Shown here piece by piece: positions 32,978 to 41,489 of a DNA stretch of 64,000 bases. Under the pieces are notes generated by a model, which searched no databases, was not told where the DNA came from, and saw only the letters and a list, made by a program, of their open reading frames with translations. Numbering within the stretch: position 1 is the first letter of the stretch; every line of letters begins with the position of its first letter. The position numbers and the translations under genes were made by a program. Origin of the DNA: Azohydromonas aeria (GTDB lineage Bacteria > Pseudomonadota > Gammaproteobacteria > Burkholderiales > Burkholderiaceae_C); NCBI RefSeq assembly GCF_009760915.1, contig NZ_VIDQ01000002.1, positions 124,001 to 188,000 of the forward strand, given 5' to 3'.

Positions 32978-33967
32978 TCAGTTCTTCTCGGAAACGGGAA
33001 CGAAGCGGTGGTCCACCGCTCCGAAGACGGACTGGCCTTGCGCATCGATCACCTCGAAGCGCAGCCGGTCGCCGAAACGCAGGAAAGGCGTGCTGGAGTC
33101 GCCCGTGTCGATCTTCTCGACCGCGCGGCGCTCGGCGAGGCAGGCGGAGCCGACCTCGCGATGGCCTCGGTTGGAGACGGTGCCCGAGCCCAGGATCGCG
33201 CCGGCACGCAGGTTGCGGTTGTAGGCCAGGTGCGCCAGCAGCTCGCCGAAGCTCCAGTCCATCTCGCGGCCGTTGGGGTTGCCGAACCACTCGCCGTTGC
33301 GCTGCACGCGCATGTCCAGGTGAACACGGCCATCGGACCAAGCGCTGCCGAGCTCGTCGGGGGTGACTGCCACGGGCGCGAAGGCGGTAGCGGGCTTGGC
33401 GTTGATGAGGCCAAAACCCATCTGCAGTTCGCGAAAGAGGTGCGTGCGCATGCTCACGTCGTTGAGGATCGTGACCAGGCGGATGGCCGCCTCGCACTGC
33501 GCCGGGCTGCTGCCCATCGCGATGTCACCGACGATGACGGCGTACTCGCCTTCGAAGTCGCCGTTGTCGTCTTCGGTGGGGAATGGATAGTCGTCGCAGG
33601 GGCCGGCAAAGTCGTCGCTCTGGCGCTGTACCAGGATCGGTATGCCCGGCGTCTTCTTCACGCTCAAGTTGTAGGCCTGCTCCATGATGTGGCCATGGTT
33701 CAGAAAGGCCGAGGCATCGACGAACTGGTACGTGCGCGGCAGCGGCGCCATGCAGCGCGCTGCGTCGAAGTCGAAGGCCCCGGGCGCGCGGTCCTCGTTT
33801 AGCGCGTCGTAGAGCGCGCGCAGCTCGGGCTCGACCCGATGCCAGTGCTCGATGGCGAACTGCATGGTGGCCGCCGATGCGCCGGCGTCGACGGCGCGGG
33901 CGAGATCGCGCGAGACGACCACCAGGCGACCGTCGCGGCTGCCGTCCTTGTAAGTAGCGAGCTTCAT
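32978..33967 (-). CDS. Fumarylacetoacetate-hydrolase (FAH)-family protein
   Basis: A 329-residue FAH-fold enzyme. The metal site is visible in DDNGDFEGEYAVIVGD (paired Glu) and the downstream ILNDVSMR Asp, with the conserved SDDFAGPCDDYPFP and GSGTVSNRG segments. Full-length FAH-type proteins with an N-terminal domain hydrolyse C-C bonds of beta-diketones or isomerise or decarboxylate meta-cleavage products. In this cluster it would process the product of ring cleavage. It lies 29 bases after an SDR gene. Confidence 0.88.
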   Translation of the reverse strand: MKLATYKDGSRDGRLVVVSRDLARAVDAGASAATMQFAIEHWHRVEPELRALYDALNEDRAPGAFDFDAARCMAPLPRTYQFVDASAFLNHGHIMEQAYNLSVKKTPGIPILVQRQSDDFAGPCDDYPFPTEDDNGDFEGEYAVIVGDIAMGSSPAQCEAAIRLVTILNDVSMRTHLFRELQMGFGLINAKPATAFAPVAVTPDELGSAWSDGRVHLDMRVQRNGEWFGNPNGREMDWSFGELLAHLAYNRNLRAGAILGSGTVSNRGHREVGSACLAERRAVEKIDTGDSSTPFLRFGDRLRFEVIDAQGQSVFGAVDHRFVPVSEKN

Positions 33968-33996
33968 GAATATCGTCTCCGGTGTCGTTATGGCGG

Positions 33997-34761
33997 TCAG
34001 GCCAGCGGGCGGCCGCCGTCCACCGGAATCACCGTTCCGGTGGTGAAAGTCAGGTGCGTGGCCGCGGCCACGACCGCGGCGGCAACCTCCTCGGGCATGG
34101 CAAGGCGCCTGAGCGGCGTGCGCGCGGCCTGTTCGTCGCGCCAGAGGGGGTCCATGCTCTTGACGAACTCCGTGTCGGCCAGGCCCGGCGAGACCGAGAG
34201 CACACGGACGCTAGGTGCCAGCGCGCGAGCGAGCGATTTGGTCATGTTGTCCACCGCCGCCTTGGACGCGCAGTACATGACGTTGCTGCCCATGGCCGTC
34301 ACGGCAGCGATGGAGGAGATGTTGACCACCAGCGCCGTCTTGCCCGGCGCGCGCGGCGCCTGGAGCAGCGCCCGCAGTGCTCGGACTGCGGCAAAGGGAC
34401 CTCGCACGTTGGTGGCCAGGATCTGGTCGATGAGCGCATCGTCCAGGGCATCGAGGTCATCATGCGGCACGAAGCGCGTCGTGCCGGCACAGTTGACCAA
34501 GACATCGCAGGAGCCGAAGCGCTGCTGCACTTCGCGAGCCAGCGAAGCCATGGCGGCGCTGTCCGTGACCGGGGCGCGCAGGGCGACGTGCGGCACGGGG
34601 TTGGGCGCCAGGCGCTTGACCAGCGCCTCAGCTCCGTCCCTGGAGCTGTTGTAGCCCACCACCACCGTGCAGCCGGCCTGGGCCAAGGCCATGCAGATGG
34701 CCTCGCCGATGCCACCGGCGCCGCCGGTGACCACCGCCACGTGTCCGTTCAGGTTTGCCAT
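33997..34761 (-). CDS. SDR-family oxidoreductase (FabG-like)
   Basis: A 254-residue short-chain dehydrogenase: TGGAGGIGEAI, LVNCAGTTRF, Ser in NISSIAAV, YCASK active site, and TFTTGTVIPVDGG at the C-terminus. The cofactor loop is followed by GYNSSRDGAEALV, a pattern that suggests NADP(H). It is 18 bases downstream of the histidinol-dehydrogenase homologue. Acts on an unknown alcohol or ketone intermediate. Confidence 0.87.
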   Translation of the reverse strand: MANLNGHVAVVTGGAGGIGEAICMALAQAGCTVVVGYNSSRDGAEALVKRLAPNPVPHVALRAPVTDSAAMASLAREVQQRFGSCDVLVNCAGTTRFVPHDDLDALDDALIDQILATNVRGPFAAVRALRALLQAPRAPGKTALVVNISSIAAVTAMGSNVMYCASKAAVDNMTKSLARALAPSVRVLSVSPGLADTEFVKSMDPLWRDEQAARTPLRRLAMPEEVAAAVVAAATHLTFTTGTVIPVDGGRPLA

Positions 34762-34779
34762 GGTCCGCTTCCTCTCGTA

Positions 34780-36066
34780 TCAGGCTGCCGACTTCAGGCG
34801 GCGCACCCGGATGTCGGCCTGTTCCTTATGGCCGCTCATGTGCTCGTAACCACACAGCCGCGAGCAGTACTCGCCCACCATGACGCTTGCGTCATCGGTG
34901 AGCACGCGCTGGTAGGTGTGGGTCTTGATGAACTTGCCGACCCACAGGCCGCCCGTGTAGCGGCCCGCGCCTTGCGTCGGCAGGGTGTGGTTGGTGCCGA
35001 TGACCTTGTCGCCGTAGCTGACGTTGGTACGGTGGCCCAGGAACAGGGCGCCGTAGCGGGTCATGCGCTGCAGGAACCAGTCCGGATCCTTCGTCATCAC
35101 CTGCACGTGCTCGGAGCACAGGCGCTCGGCCTCCTGCAGCATCTCTTCCTGCGTGTCGCACAGGATCACCTCGCCATAGTCGCGCCAGGAGACGCTGGCC
35201 ACCGGTGCCGTATCCAGGCGGGCGAGCACCTTGTCGATGGCCGCGGGCAGTTCCTCAGCAATCTTTTTGCTGGAGGTGATGCAGTAGGCCGGCGACGTCG
35301 GGCCGTGCTCGGCCTGACCCATCAGGTCCACCGCCACCAACTCTGCATCTACCGTGTCGTCGCAGATCACCATCGTCTCGGTGGGGCCTGCGAAGAGGTC
35401 GATGCCCACTCGGCCGAAGAGCTGGCGCTTGGCCTCGGCCACGTAGGCGTTGCCCGGGCCGACGATCATGTCCACACCCGTGATCGACTCGGTACCGATG
35501 GCCATGGCGGCCACGGCCTGCACGCCGCCGAGGCAGTAGATCTCGTCGGCGCCGGCCAGGTGCATCGCAGCCACGATTTCCGGGCAGGGACGGCCCTCGA
35601 ACGGCGGGGCGCAGGCGATGACGCGGGGCACGCCGGCGACCTTGGCAGTGAGCACGCTCATGTGCGCGGAGGCGATGAGCGGGTACTTGCCGCCGGGGAT
35701 GTAGCAGCCCACCGAGTTCACCGGGATGTTGCGGTGACCCAGTACCACGCCGGGCAGCGTCTCGACTTCCACGTCCTTCATGGAGTCGCGCTGCACTTGC
35801 GCGAAGCGGCGGATCTGCGTCTGCGCGAACTTGATGTCCTCCAGTGCCTTGGGCGAAACCTCGGCGATGCAGGCCTCGATTTCGGCCTGGCTCAGGCGGA
35901 ACGACTCGGGAGACCACTTGTCGAACTTGGCGCTGTACTCGCGCACCGCCGCGTCGCCGCGGGTCTCGATGTCCTTGAGGATGCCCTCGACGGTGCTGCG
36001 CACCTGTGCGTTAAGGTCGGCCTTGACCTCGGCGGGCTTGCCTTGCTTGATGTACTGGATAGCCAT
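34780..36066 (-). CDS. Histidinol-dehydrogenase-family enzyme (catabolic homologue)
   Basis: A 428-residue homologue of HisD. Zinc- and base-site motifs are present: [12 protein letters not shown] (Gln/His), SEHVQVM (Glu-His) and [17 protein letters not shown] (Asp). [23 protein letters not shown] and [22 protein letters not shown] are also typical. It is far from any histidine gene and belongs to the catabolic branch known from sulfopropanediol 3-dehydrogenase (HpsN). It would oxidise a primary alcohol in two steps to a carboxylate with NAD. In this cluster the likely substrate is a side-chain alcohol. HisD itself is unlikely given the context. Confidence 0.88.
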   Translation of the reverse strand: MAIQYIKQGKPAEVKADLNAQVRSTVEGILKDIETRGDAAVREYSAKFDKWSPESFRLSQAEIEACIAEVSPKALEDIKFAQTQIRRFAQVQRDSMKDVEVETLPGVVLGHRNIPVNSVGCYIPGGKYPLIASAHMSVLTAKVAGVPRVIACAPPFEGRPCPEIVAAMHLAGADEIYCLGGVQAVAAMAIGTESITGVDMIVGPGNAYVAEAKRQLFGRVGIDLFAGPTETMVICDDTVDAELVAVDLMGQAEHGPTSPAYCITSSKKIAEELPAAIDKVLARLDTAPVASVSWRDYGEVILCDTQEEMLQEAERLCSEHVQVMTKDPDWFLQRMTRYGALFLGHRTNVSYGDKVIGTNHTLPTQGAGRYTGGLWVGKFIKTHTYQRVLTDDASVMVGEYCSRLCGYEHMSGHKEQADIRVRRLKSAA

Positions 36067-36116
36067 GGGTTGCTCCTGGTGTGGGTCGTTGAAAGAAAAG
36101 TCAGGATCTGCCGTCG

Positions 36117-36557
36117 TCAGGCGGCGCGGGACTCGAAGGGCTGGAGAAACTCGATGAGGTTGCCGGCGCAGTCGCGCACGAAGGCCGTGGGATTGCCGTC
36201 GATGCGGGCCTCGAAGGCAATGTCGGCTCCAGCCGCACGCAGTGCGGCCACGGCGGCAGGAACGTCGGGGACCTCGAAGCACAGGTGCTTGTTGCCATGG
36301 GTGCGAACGTCCTGGTTGGGAGTACGCCGGTCGCTTGGCAGCGGCGATGCACCCTCGACCTCGAAGAACTCAATTCGAAAGTCGCCCCGGCGCGCGAACG
36401 CGACACGAGCCGGAATCTTTTCGATGAAGAGACGCTGCTCGACGCAGAAGCCAAGCATGCGTTCGTACCAGGCAAGCGCCGCATCGAGGTTCGGCACGCT
36501 CACCCCAAAATGGTGAGGGCGCAACGGACCGACGGCACAGGTCAGAGATTCAGTCAT
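36117..36557 (-). CDS. VOC-family (glyoxalase-like) protein
   Basis: A 146-residue single vicinal-oxygen-chelate protein: [23 protein letters not shown], then [34 protein letters not shown] and [14 protein letters not shown]. Candidate metal ligands are the N-terminal His, the Glu in IEFFEV, His in KHLCFEV and Glu in LIEFL. Size suggests an isomerase, lyase or epimerase-like enzyme rather than a dioxygenase. I start at [10 protein letters not shown]; the longer open frame upstream lies partly within the RND gene. Confidence 0.83.
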   Translation of the reverse strand: MTESLTCAVGPLRPHHFGVSVPNLDAALAWYERMLGFCVEQRLFIEKIPARVAFARRGDFRIEFFEVEGASPLPSDRRTPNQDVRTHGNKHLCFEVPDVPAAVAALRAAGADIAFEARIDGNPTAFVRDCAGNLIEFLQPFESRAA

Positions 36558-36574
36558 GACGTTGATGTTGCGGT

Positions 36575-39001
36575 TCAAGCCGATGCCGGCACAGCCGGGA
36601 CAGCGGAAGCGGCGCGGGCCTCGGGCTGCACCAGCGGACGCAGCAGCCAGTGCGACAGCGCCGGCAGCAGCAGCAGAGCGCCGAGCATGTTCCACAGGAA
36701 CATGAAGCCCAGCAGCAGACCCATGTCGGCCTGGAACTTGATGGGCGAGGCCACCCAGGTCACGACGCCCACGGACAGCGTCAGGCCGGTGAGCAGCACG
36801 ACGCGACCGGTGAAGTGCAGCGCAACGCGATAGGACTCGGACAGCGTCGCGCCGCGGCGCAGTTCGCCCAGCATCACGCTCAGGATGTAGAGCGCGTAGT
36901 CCACGCCGATGCCCACGCCCAGCGCGATGACGGGCAGCGTCGCGACTTTCACGCCCATGCCCAGCGCGACCATCAGCGCCTCGGCGAGTACGGAGGTCAG
37001 CACCAGGGGCAGCACCGCCACCACCACCGCACGCCAGGAGCGGAAGGTGATGAAGGCCAGCGCCACCACAGCGGCATAGACCAGCAGCAGCATGCGCTGC
37101 CAGGCGTCGCGCACCACGATGTTGGTGGCGGCCTCGACCCCGGCGCTGCCGGCAGCCAGCAGGAACCGGGCCTTGTCGCTGTCGTTGTCGGCAGCGAACG
37201 CACGCACGGCATCCACGACGCCGGTGAGCGTGGCGGCCTTGTGGTCCTGCAGGAACGCCGTGACCGTGAGAAGGCTGCAGGTGTCGTTGTAGAGACCGCG
37301 CGGGGCGTTGCCGGTGACCATGTTGAGCATGGCCTGGTTGGGGATCAGCTCGTACCAGCGCGGGTGCCCTTCGTTGAGCCCCGAGAGCACCAGCCGGTTC
37401 AGCCGGGCCAGCGAGTTGGTGGACTCGACGCCGGGGATCTGCTGCAGCTGGGCTTCCAGCGCATCCACGCGCATGAGCGTGTCATAGCTGGCGCAGCCGC
37501 CGTCGGGCGTCTGGACCATCACCGCGAACACGTCACTGCTGGCGCCGTAGTGCGCGTTGACGTAGGCAACGTCACGGTTGTAGCGGGAGTCCGCGCGCAA
37601 CTCGGGCGCACCGGGGTCCAGGTCGCCGATGGCCAGGTGGCGGCTCGTGGCCCAGCCGGCCACGCCCAGCACGGCGGCCACCAGCAGTGTCGGCAGCGCC
37701 CAGCGCCGCTCGGTAAAGCGCTCCAGGGTGTGCCACAGCCCGCTCCTCTCGTGCCCGTCGGCCTGGATGAAGGCCTTCTCGCCGCGCAGGCTGCGCTGGG
37801 CCGCCTTGGCGCTCACGCCGGTGTAGGACAGCAGGATCGGCAGCACGATCAGGTTGGTGAAGATCAGCGCCGCCACACCGATGGAAGCGGCGATGGCGAG
37901 TTCCTGGATCACACGGATATCGATGGCCAGCAGCACCGCAAAGCCCACGGCATCGGCCACCAGCGCGGTGAGGCCCGCCAGGAAGAGGCGGCGGAACGTG
38001 TAGCGTGCGGCGATCCACTTCGGCACGCCGCGACCGATGTCCTGCATGATCCCGTTCATCTTCTGCGCACCGTGGCTCATGCCGATGGCGAACACCAGGA
38101 ACGGAACGAGCATCGAATACGGATCCAGCGCGTAGCCCAGCGTGGGCAACAGCCCCAGTTGCCACACCACCGCAATGAGCGAGCTCAGCACCACCAGGGC
38201 CGTGGAGCGCACGCAGTGCGTGTAGGCCAACACCATGGCCGCCGCAATGGCGATGGCCACGGCAAAGAACACAAGCACCTGGCGCAGGCCGCCGATGAGG
38301 TCACCCACGATCTTGGCAAACCCGGTGATGTGGATCTCGACGCCCTTGCCCTCGAACTCCGTGCGCAGCGACTCCAGCGCATTCGACAGCGCGACGTAGT
38401 CCAGCGACTGACCCTGTGCGTCACGGGCAAGCAACGGCACGAAGATTACGCTGGAGCGCCCGTCGAGTGCCACGATCTGGCCGATCTCGCCGGAACGCTG
38501 CACGTTGGTGCGCAACTGCTGCAGGCTGCTTGCCTGGCCGTCGTAGTCGTCCGGAATGACGGGACCGCCTTCCAGGCCCTCTTCGGTGACACCCGTCCAG
38601 CGCACGTTGGGCGTCCACAGCGACTTCATCGCGGCGCGGTCCACGCCGGGAATGAGGAAGACGCGGTCGTTGAGCTGCTTGAGTGTCTCGAGGTAGTCGG
38701 CGTCGTAGATGTCGCCCTTGGGGTTGGCCACGGCCACGCGCACGGCGTTGCCCAGGCCCTTGAGGTCGCCCTGGTGCGCCAGCCAATTGGCGATGTAGGG
38801 ATGGCTGGTGGGAATGGTCTTTTCGTAGCTGGCGTTGAGCTGCAGCCGCGTGGCCTGCCAGCCCAGCACCAGGGTCACGAGCGCACACAGCGCCAGCACC
38901 AGCAGCCGGTGGTTGAACAGGGCGCGCTCGACAATGGATCCCGACCGGCGGTCGAAGGTCATCGTCTGCTCGCTGACATCAAGAGGAATGGGCGGTTTCA
39001 T
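36575..39001 (-). CDS. RND/MMPL-family transporter
   Basis: An 808-residue inner-membrane RND-superfamily protein with two repeats of one helix, a large periplasmic loop and five helices. Helix 1 is RLLVLALCALVTLVLGW; the helix clusters around residues 240-400 and 640-790 are clear, for example LPVIALGVGIGVDYALYILSVML. It resembles the HpnN/MMPL group that moves hydrophobic lipids. It forms a block with YCF48-like, DUF1329 and DUF1302 genes, a set known beside steroid and terpene degradation genes in proteobacteria. It may drive movement of a hydrophobic substrate across the envelope. Confidence 0.9.
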   Translation of the reverse strand: MKPPIPLDVSEQTMTFDRRSGSIVERALFNHRLLVLALCALVTLVLGWQATRLQLNASYEKTIPTSHPYIANWLAHQGDLKGLGNAVRVAVANPKGDIYDADYLETLKQLNDRVFLIPGVDRAAMKSLWTPNVRWTGVTEEGLEGGPVIPDDYDGQASSLQQLRTNVQRSGEIGQIVALDGRSSVIFVPLLARDAQGQSLDYVALSNALESLRTEFEGKGVEIHITGFAKIVGDLIGGLRQVLVFFAVAIAIAAAMVLAYTHCVRSTALVVLSSLIAVVWQLGLLPTLGYALDPYSMLVPFLVFAIGMSHGAQKMNGIMQDIGRGVPKWIAARYTFRRLFLAGLTALVADAVGFAVLLAIDIRVIQELAIAASIGVAALIFTNLIVLPILLSYTGVSAKAAQRSLRGEKAFIQADGHERSGLWHTLERFTERRWALPTLLVAAVLGVAGWATSRHLAIGDLDPGAPELRADSRYNRDVAYVNAHYGASSDVFAVMVQTPDGGCASYDTLMRVDALEAQLQQIPGVESTNSLARLNRLVLSGLNEGHPRWYELIPNQAMLNMVTGNAPRGLYNDTCSLLTVTAFLQDHKAATLTGVVDAVRAFAADNDSDKARFLLAAGSAGVEAATNIVVRDAWQRMLLLVYAAVVALAFITFRSWRAVVVAVLPLVLTSVLAEALMVALGMGVKVATLPVIALGVGIGVDYALYILSVMLGELRRGATLSESYRVALHFTGRVVLLTGLTLSVGVVTWVASPIKFQADMGLLLGFMFLWNMLGALLLLPALSHWLLRPLVQPEARAASAVPAVPASA

Positions 39002-39006
39002 GAGAA

Positions 39007-40083
39007 TCAGCGGGAAGGAGATTCGACGCGGGTGATGCCGCTCCAGCCGGCCAGCAGCACCGTGCCGTCGGCCAGCAGCAGCAGCGAGGCAGGCTGCTGC
39101 GCCGCCGTGTCAGCCACGGCCTTGAGCCGCGGCGCTGCAGCGTCGGGCCGCAAAAGCTGGCCGGCCTGGTTGGCCAGCCACAGTCCGCCCTGCGCGTCGC
39201 GGGAGAGCGCCGTCACGCTCACCGGCGCGGGTGCTTGCAGTGCGCTCCAGCTGTGGCCGCTGTCGCTGCTGCGCAGCACATTGCCGCGCAGCCCGGCCAC
39301 CAACCACGCGCCCTGCGCGTCGCGGCCCACGCCGAAGAAGCTGCCGCCGTAGGGCGTGGTGATGCGCTCGAAGCGCTGGGCGCCATCGACGGAGTGCAGC
39401 ACCAGGCCCTGCTCGCCAACGAGCAGCACGTCGTCGCCGGCACGATCGATGGCATAGAGGTGGGCACCACGGGGGTTGTCCAGCCGCGACGTCAGGGAGT
39501 GCCAAGTCGCGCCGCCGTCCCGGGTGGCCAGCAGCGTACCGAACGCGCCGGCAACCAGACCTTCGCGCTCGTTGCTGAAGTGCAGCGCCAGCAACGGCTT
39601 GTCGGCGCCTTCCTCCACCGCACGCTGCGCGTCGGCCACGGCCTTGGTGCCGCCCTGGGTCTGGGCGTCTTGCAGCAGCAGTTGCGCCACCTGCACGCCG
39701 TCGAGCTGCCGAGTCCAGTGCTCGCCGCCGTCGGTCGTGCGCAGGACCACCCCCTGGTGGCCGATGGCCCAACCCAGGCGATCGTTCACGAACTGCACGG
39801 CCGTGAGCGTGACGCCCACTGGAACGACCGCAGCCTGGCGCCAGCGGCGGCCCGCGTCGTCCGACAGCAGCACTGCGCCATGCTCGCCCACGGCCACGAT
39901 GCGGCTGCCGGCCTGCGCCAGCCCCAATGTGACGCCGCGCCCGGGCTGGCGCAACGCTTGTGCCGGACGCTCCAGCGGCGCTGGCAACGCTGCAACAGCC
40001 GCCGTGCTGGCCAGCGCCAGCAGCGCTGCGGCCTGCGCCGCCATCGCCACCATCCGGCGCCTAGCTTTGGTCGATTCCTTCAT
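39007..40083 (-). CDS. Exported YCF48/BNR-repeat beta-propeller protein
   Basis: A 358-residue exported protein with signal peptide ending near AAVAALP. Repeated blades of the YCF48/photosystem-II-stability type are visible: AVLLSDDAGRRWRQA, VVLRTTDGGEHWTRQ, TLLATRDGGATWHSL, VLHSVDGAQRFERI, VLRSSDSGHSWSAL. It lies 5 bases before the RND gene and 22 after DUF1329. Such propellers accompany RND transporters in hydrophobic-compound clusters and may be a periplasmic adaptor. Confidence 0.87.
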   Translation of the reverse strand: MKESTKARRRMVAMAAQAAALLALASTAAVAALPAPLERPAQALRQPGRGVTLGLAQAGSRIVAVGEHGAVLLSDDAGRRWRQAAVVPVGVTLTAVQFVNDRLGWAIGHQGVVLRTTDGGEHWTRQLDGVQVAQLLLQDAQTQGGTKAVADAQRAVEEGADKPLLALHFSNEREGLVAGAFGTLLATRDGGATWHSLTSRLDNPRGAHLYAIDRAGDDVLLVGEQGLVLHSVDGAQRFERITTPYGGSFFGVGRDAQGAWLVAGLRGNVLRSSDSGHSWSALQAPAPVSVTALSRDAQGGLWLANQAGQLLRPDAAAPRLKAVADTAAQQPASLLLLADGTVLLAGWSGITRVESPSR

Positions 40084-40105
40084 GCCATCGATCTCCGTTG
40101 CCTGC

Positions 40106-41461
40106 TCAACGGACCGATTCGCCCATCAGCGCCTCGGGCGTGAAGGTGCCGTCGGCGTAGCGGGGAACGATCTTGTACTGCTCAGCCGCGTCGTTGAGCG
40201 CGGAGTCGAAGTACCAGGCGCCGGAGATCAGGTCATAGAAGCCGAACATCTGCGGCGAAGTGGTGGCCGGCAGGTCCGGCATCACGATCGGATTGGCGAA
40301 GCCCACCTGCCACAGCTGCCCCTTGGCATCCCAGTGGTCAGCCAGCACGGCAGTCCAGGTGTCCTCGTCGAGGTAGTAACGGCGCTTGGGTGCCTGGTGG
40401 CGCTTGCCCTGCGCAACGGTGGCCTCGATCTCCCACACCCGGTGCAATTCCCAGCGCATGGCAGCGGGGTTGATATGGTGCGCCATCAGGGCATCGGCCT
40501 CACTGGTGGTCAGCAGCTTGTTGCCGTTGTAGGGAATGAGCATTTCCTTCTTGCCGACGATCTTCCAGTCGAAGCGGTCCAGGCGGCCGTCGAAGACGTC
40601 GGTCTGGTCGAACATGGAGATGCCCGAACTCGCCGGTGTCGGCGTGTCGCAGCAGGCGTTGGGCACCTTGCGCACGCGGCGCTGGCCGGTGATGTAGGTC
40701 CACACCTGCGTCTTGTCGCCATCGACGTTCTGCCGGCCCACCACGCCCTCGCCAGCGCGCAGCGGCGGCCCGGAATTGATGAGGCGGATGGACCAGTACT
40801 GGCCGTCGAACTTCTCGGGGCTGCCGTCCTTGAAGTAGTACGGCATCTGGAAGTCGCCCGAGGCGATGGCCGTGACCACGTGCTTGCCGTCACCCGTCGT
40901 CTGGACGCCCTTGACGGCCACGTGCCAGGCCTCACCGCGCCAGCGCAGCGTGTGGTTCCAGATGGCCTCGGCCCCGTTTTTCGGGATAGGGAACGGGATA
41001 CCGCCGTAGGCGTTGACCGGGATCAGGTCCTTGAGCTCGGCCTTCACCGCGTTGCGCGCGGTGTTGTCGTACACCCATTGCGGCGCCGCAGCGGTGCGGC
41101 GCGTGGGATACACGTCCAGGTGGAAGGTATCCGGGTACTTCTTGAGCATCGCCTTGGTGCCCTCGGTGAGCTTGTCGGCGTACTGGTCCATGTTCTTGGC
41201 CGTGACCTGATAGGTCACCTTGTCGGCCGCGAAGGGATCAGGACGCTTGCCACCGTTCTTGAAGCCCGGGATGGGCGTGGTGTAGCCGCCCGTCCAGGCC
41301 GGGATTGAGCCGTCCTTGTTGCCGGCCTTCTCGGCGCCAAGTGGGGTGAGCTCGGTCTTGAGCTTGGCGGCTTCCTCCGCACTGACGGCGGCCAGCACTG
41401 CAGGCGTGGCGGCGGCAGCCACCAGCGCGGCGGCCAGGGGCAGCAACTTCATGTTGAACAT
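40106..41461 (-). CDS. DUF1329 outer-membrane-linked protein
   Basis: A 451-residue exported protein with signal MFNMKLLPLAAALVAAAATPAVLA. The mature start VSAEEAAKLKTELTPLGAEKAGNKDGSIPAWTGG is the hallmark of DUF1329, as are GGIPFPIPKNGAEAIWNH and the aromatic-rich C-terminal half. The family has a LolB-like fold and is thought to handle hydrophobic ligands at the outer membrane, usually next to DUF1302. GGAGACAAGC precedes the chosen ATG. Directly downstream of DUF1302 by 28 bases. Confidence 0.92.
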   Translation of the reverse strand: MFNMKLLPLAAALVAAAATPAVLAAVSAEEAAKLKTELTPLGAEKAGNKDGSIPAWTGGYTTPIPGFKNGGKRPDPFAADKVTYQVTAKNMDQYADKLTEGTKAMLKKYPDTFHLDVYPTRRTAAAPQWVYDNTARNAVKAELKDLIPVNAYGGIPFPIPKNGAEAIWNHTLRWRGEAWHVAVKGVQTTGDGKHVVTAIASGDFQMPYYFKDGSPEKFDGQYWSIRLINSGPPLRAGEGVVGRQNVDGDKTQVWTYITGQRRVRKVPNACCDTPTPASSGISMFDQTDVFDGRLDRFDWKIVGKKEMLIPYNGNKLLTTSEADALMAHHINPAAMRWELHRVWEIEATVAQGKRHQAPKRRYYLDEDTWTAVLADHWDAKGQLWQVGFANPIVMPDLPATTSPQMFGFYDLISGAWYFDSALNDAAEQYKIVPRYADGTFTPEALMGESVR

Positions 41462-41489
41462 GCTTGTCTCCAGTAGGGGTTGTGGGCGA

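Noticed and set aside
34780-36066. HisD of the histidine biosynthesis pathway
   Set aside because: No other his gene is near, and all neighbours are catabolic; a catabolic homologue fits better.
36650-39352. 900-codon open frame on the plus strand opposite the RND gene
   Set aside because: It is the antisense shadow of a GC-rich gene: full of Gln, His and Arg, no helices or family motif. The same applies to long plus-strand frames at 5855-7741, 28870-30942, 31297-33366 and 33982-36516.
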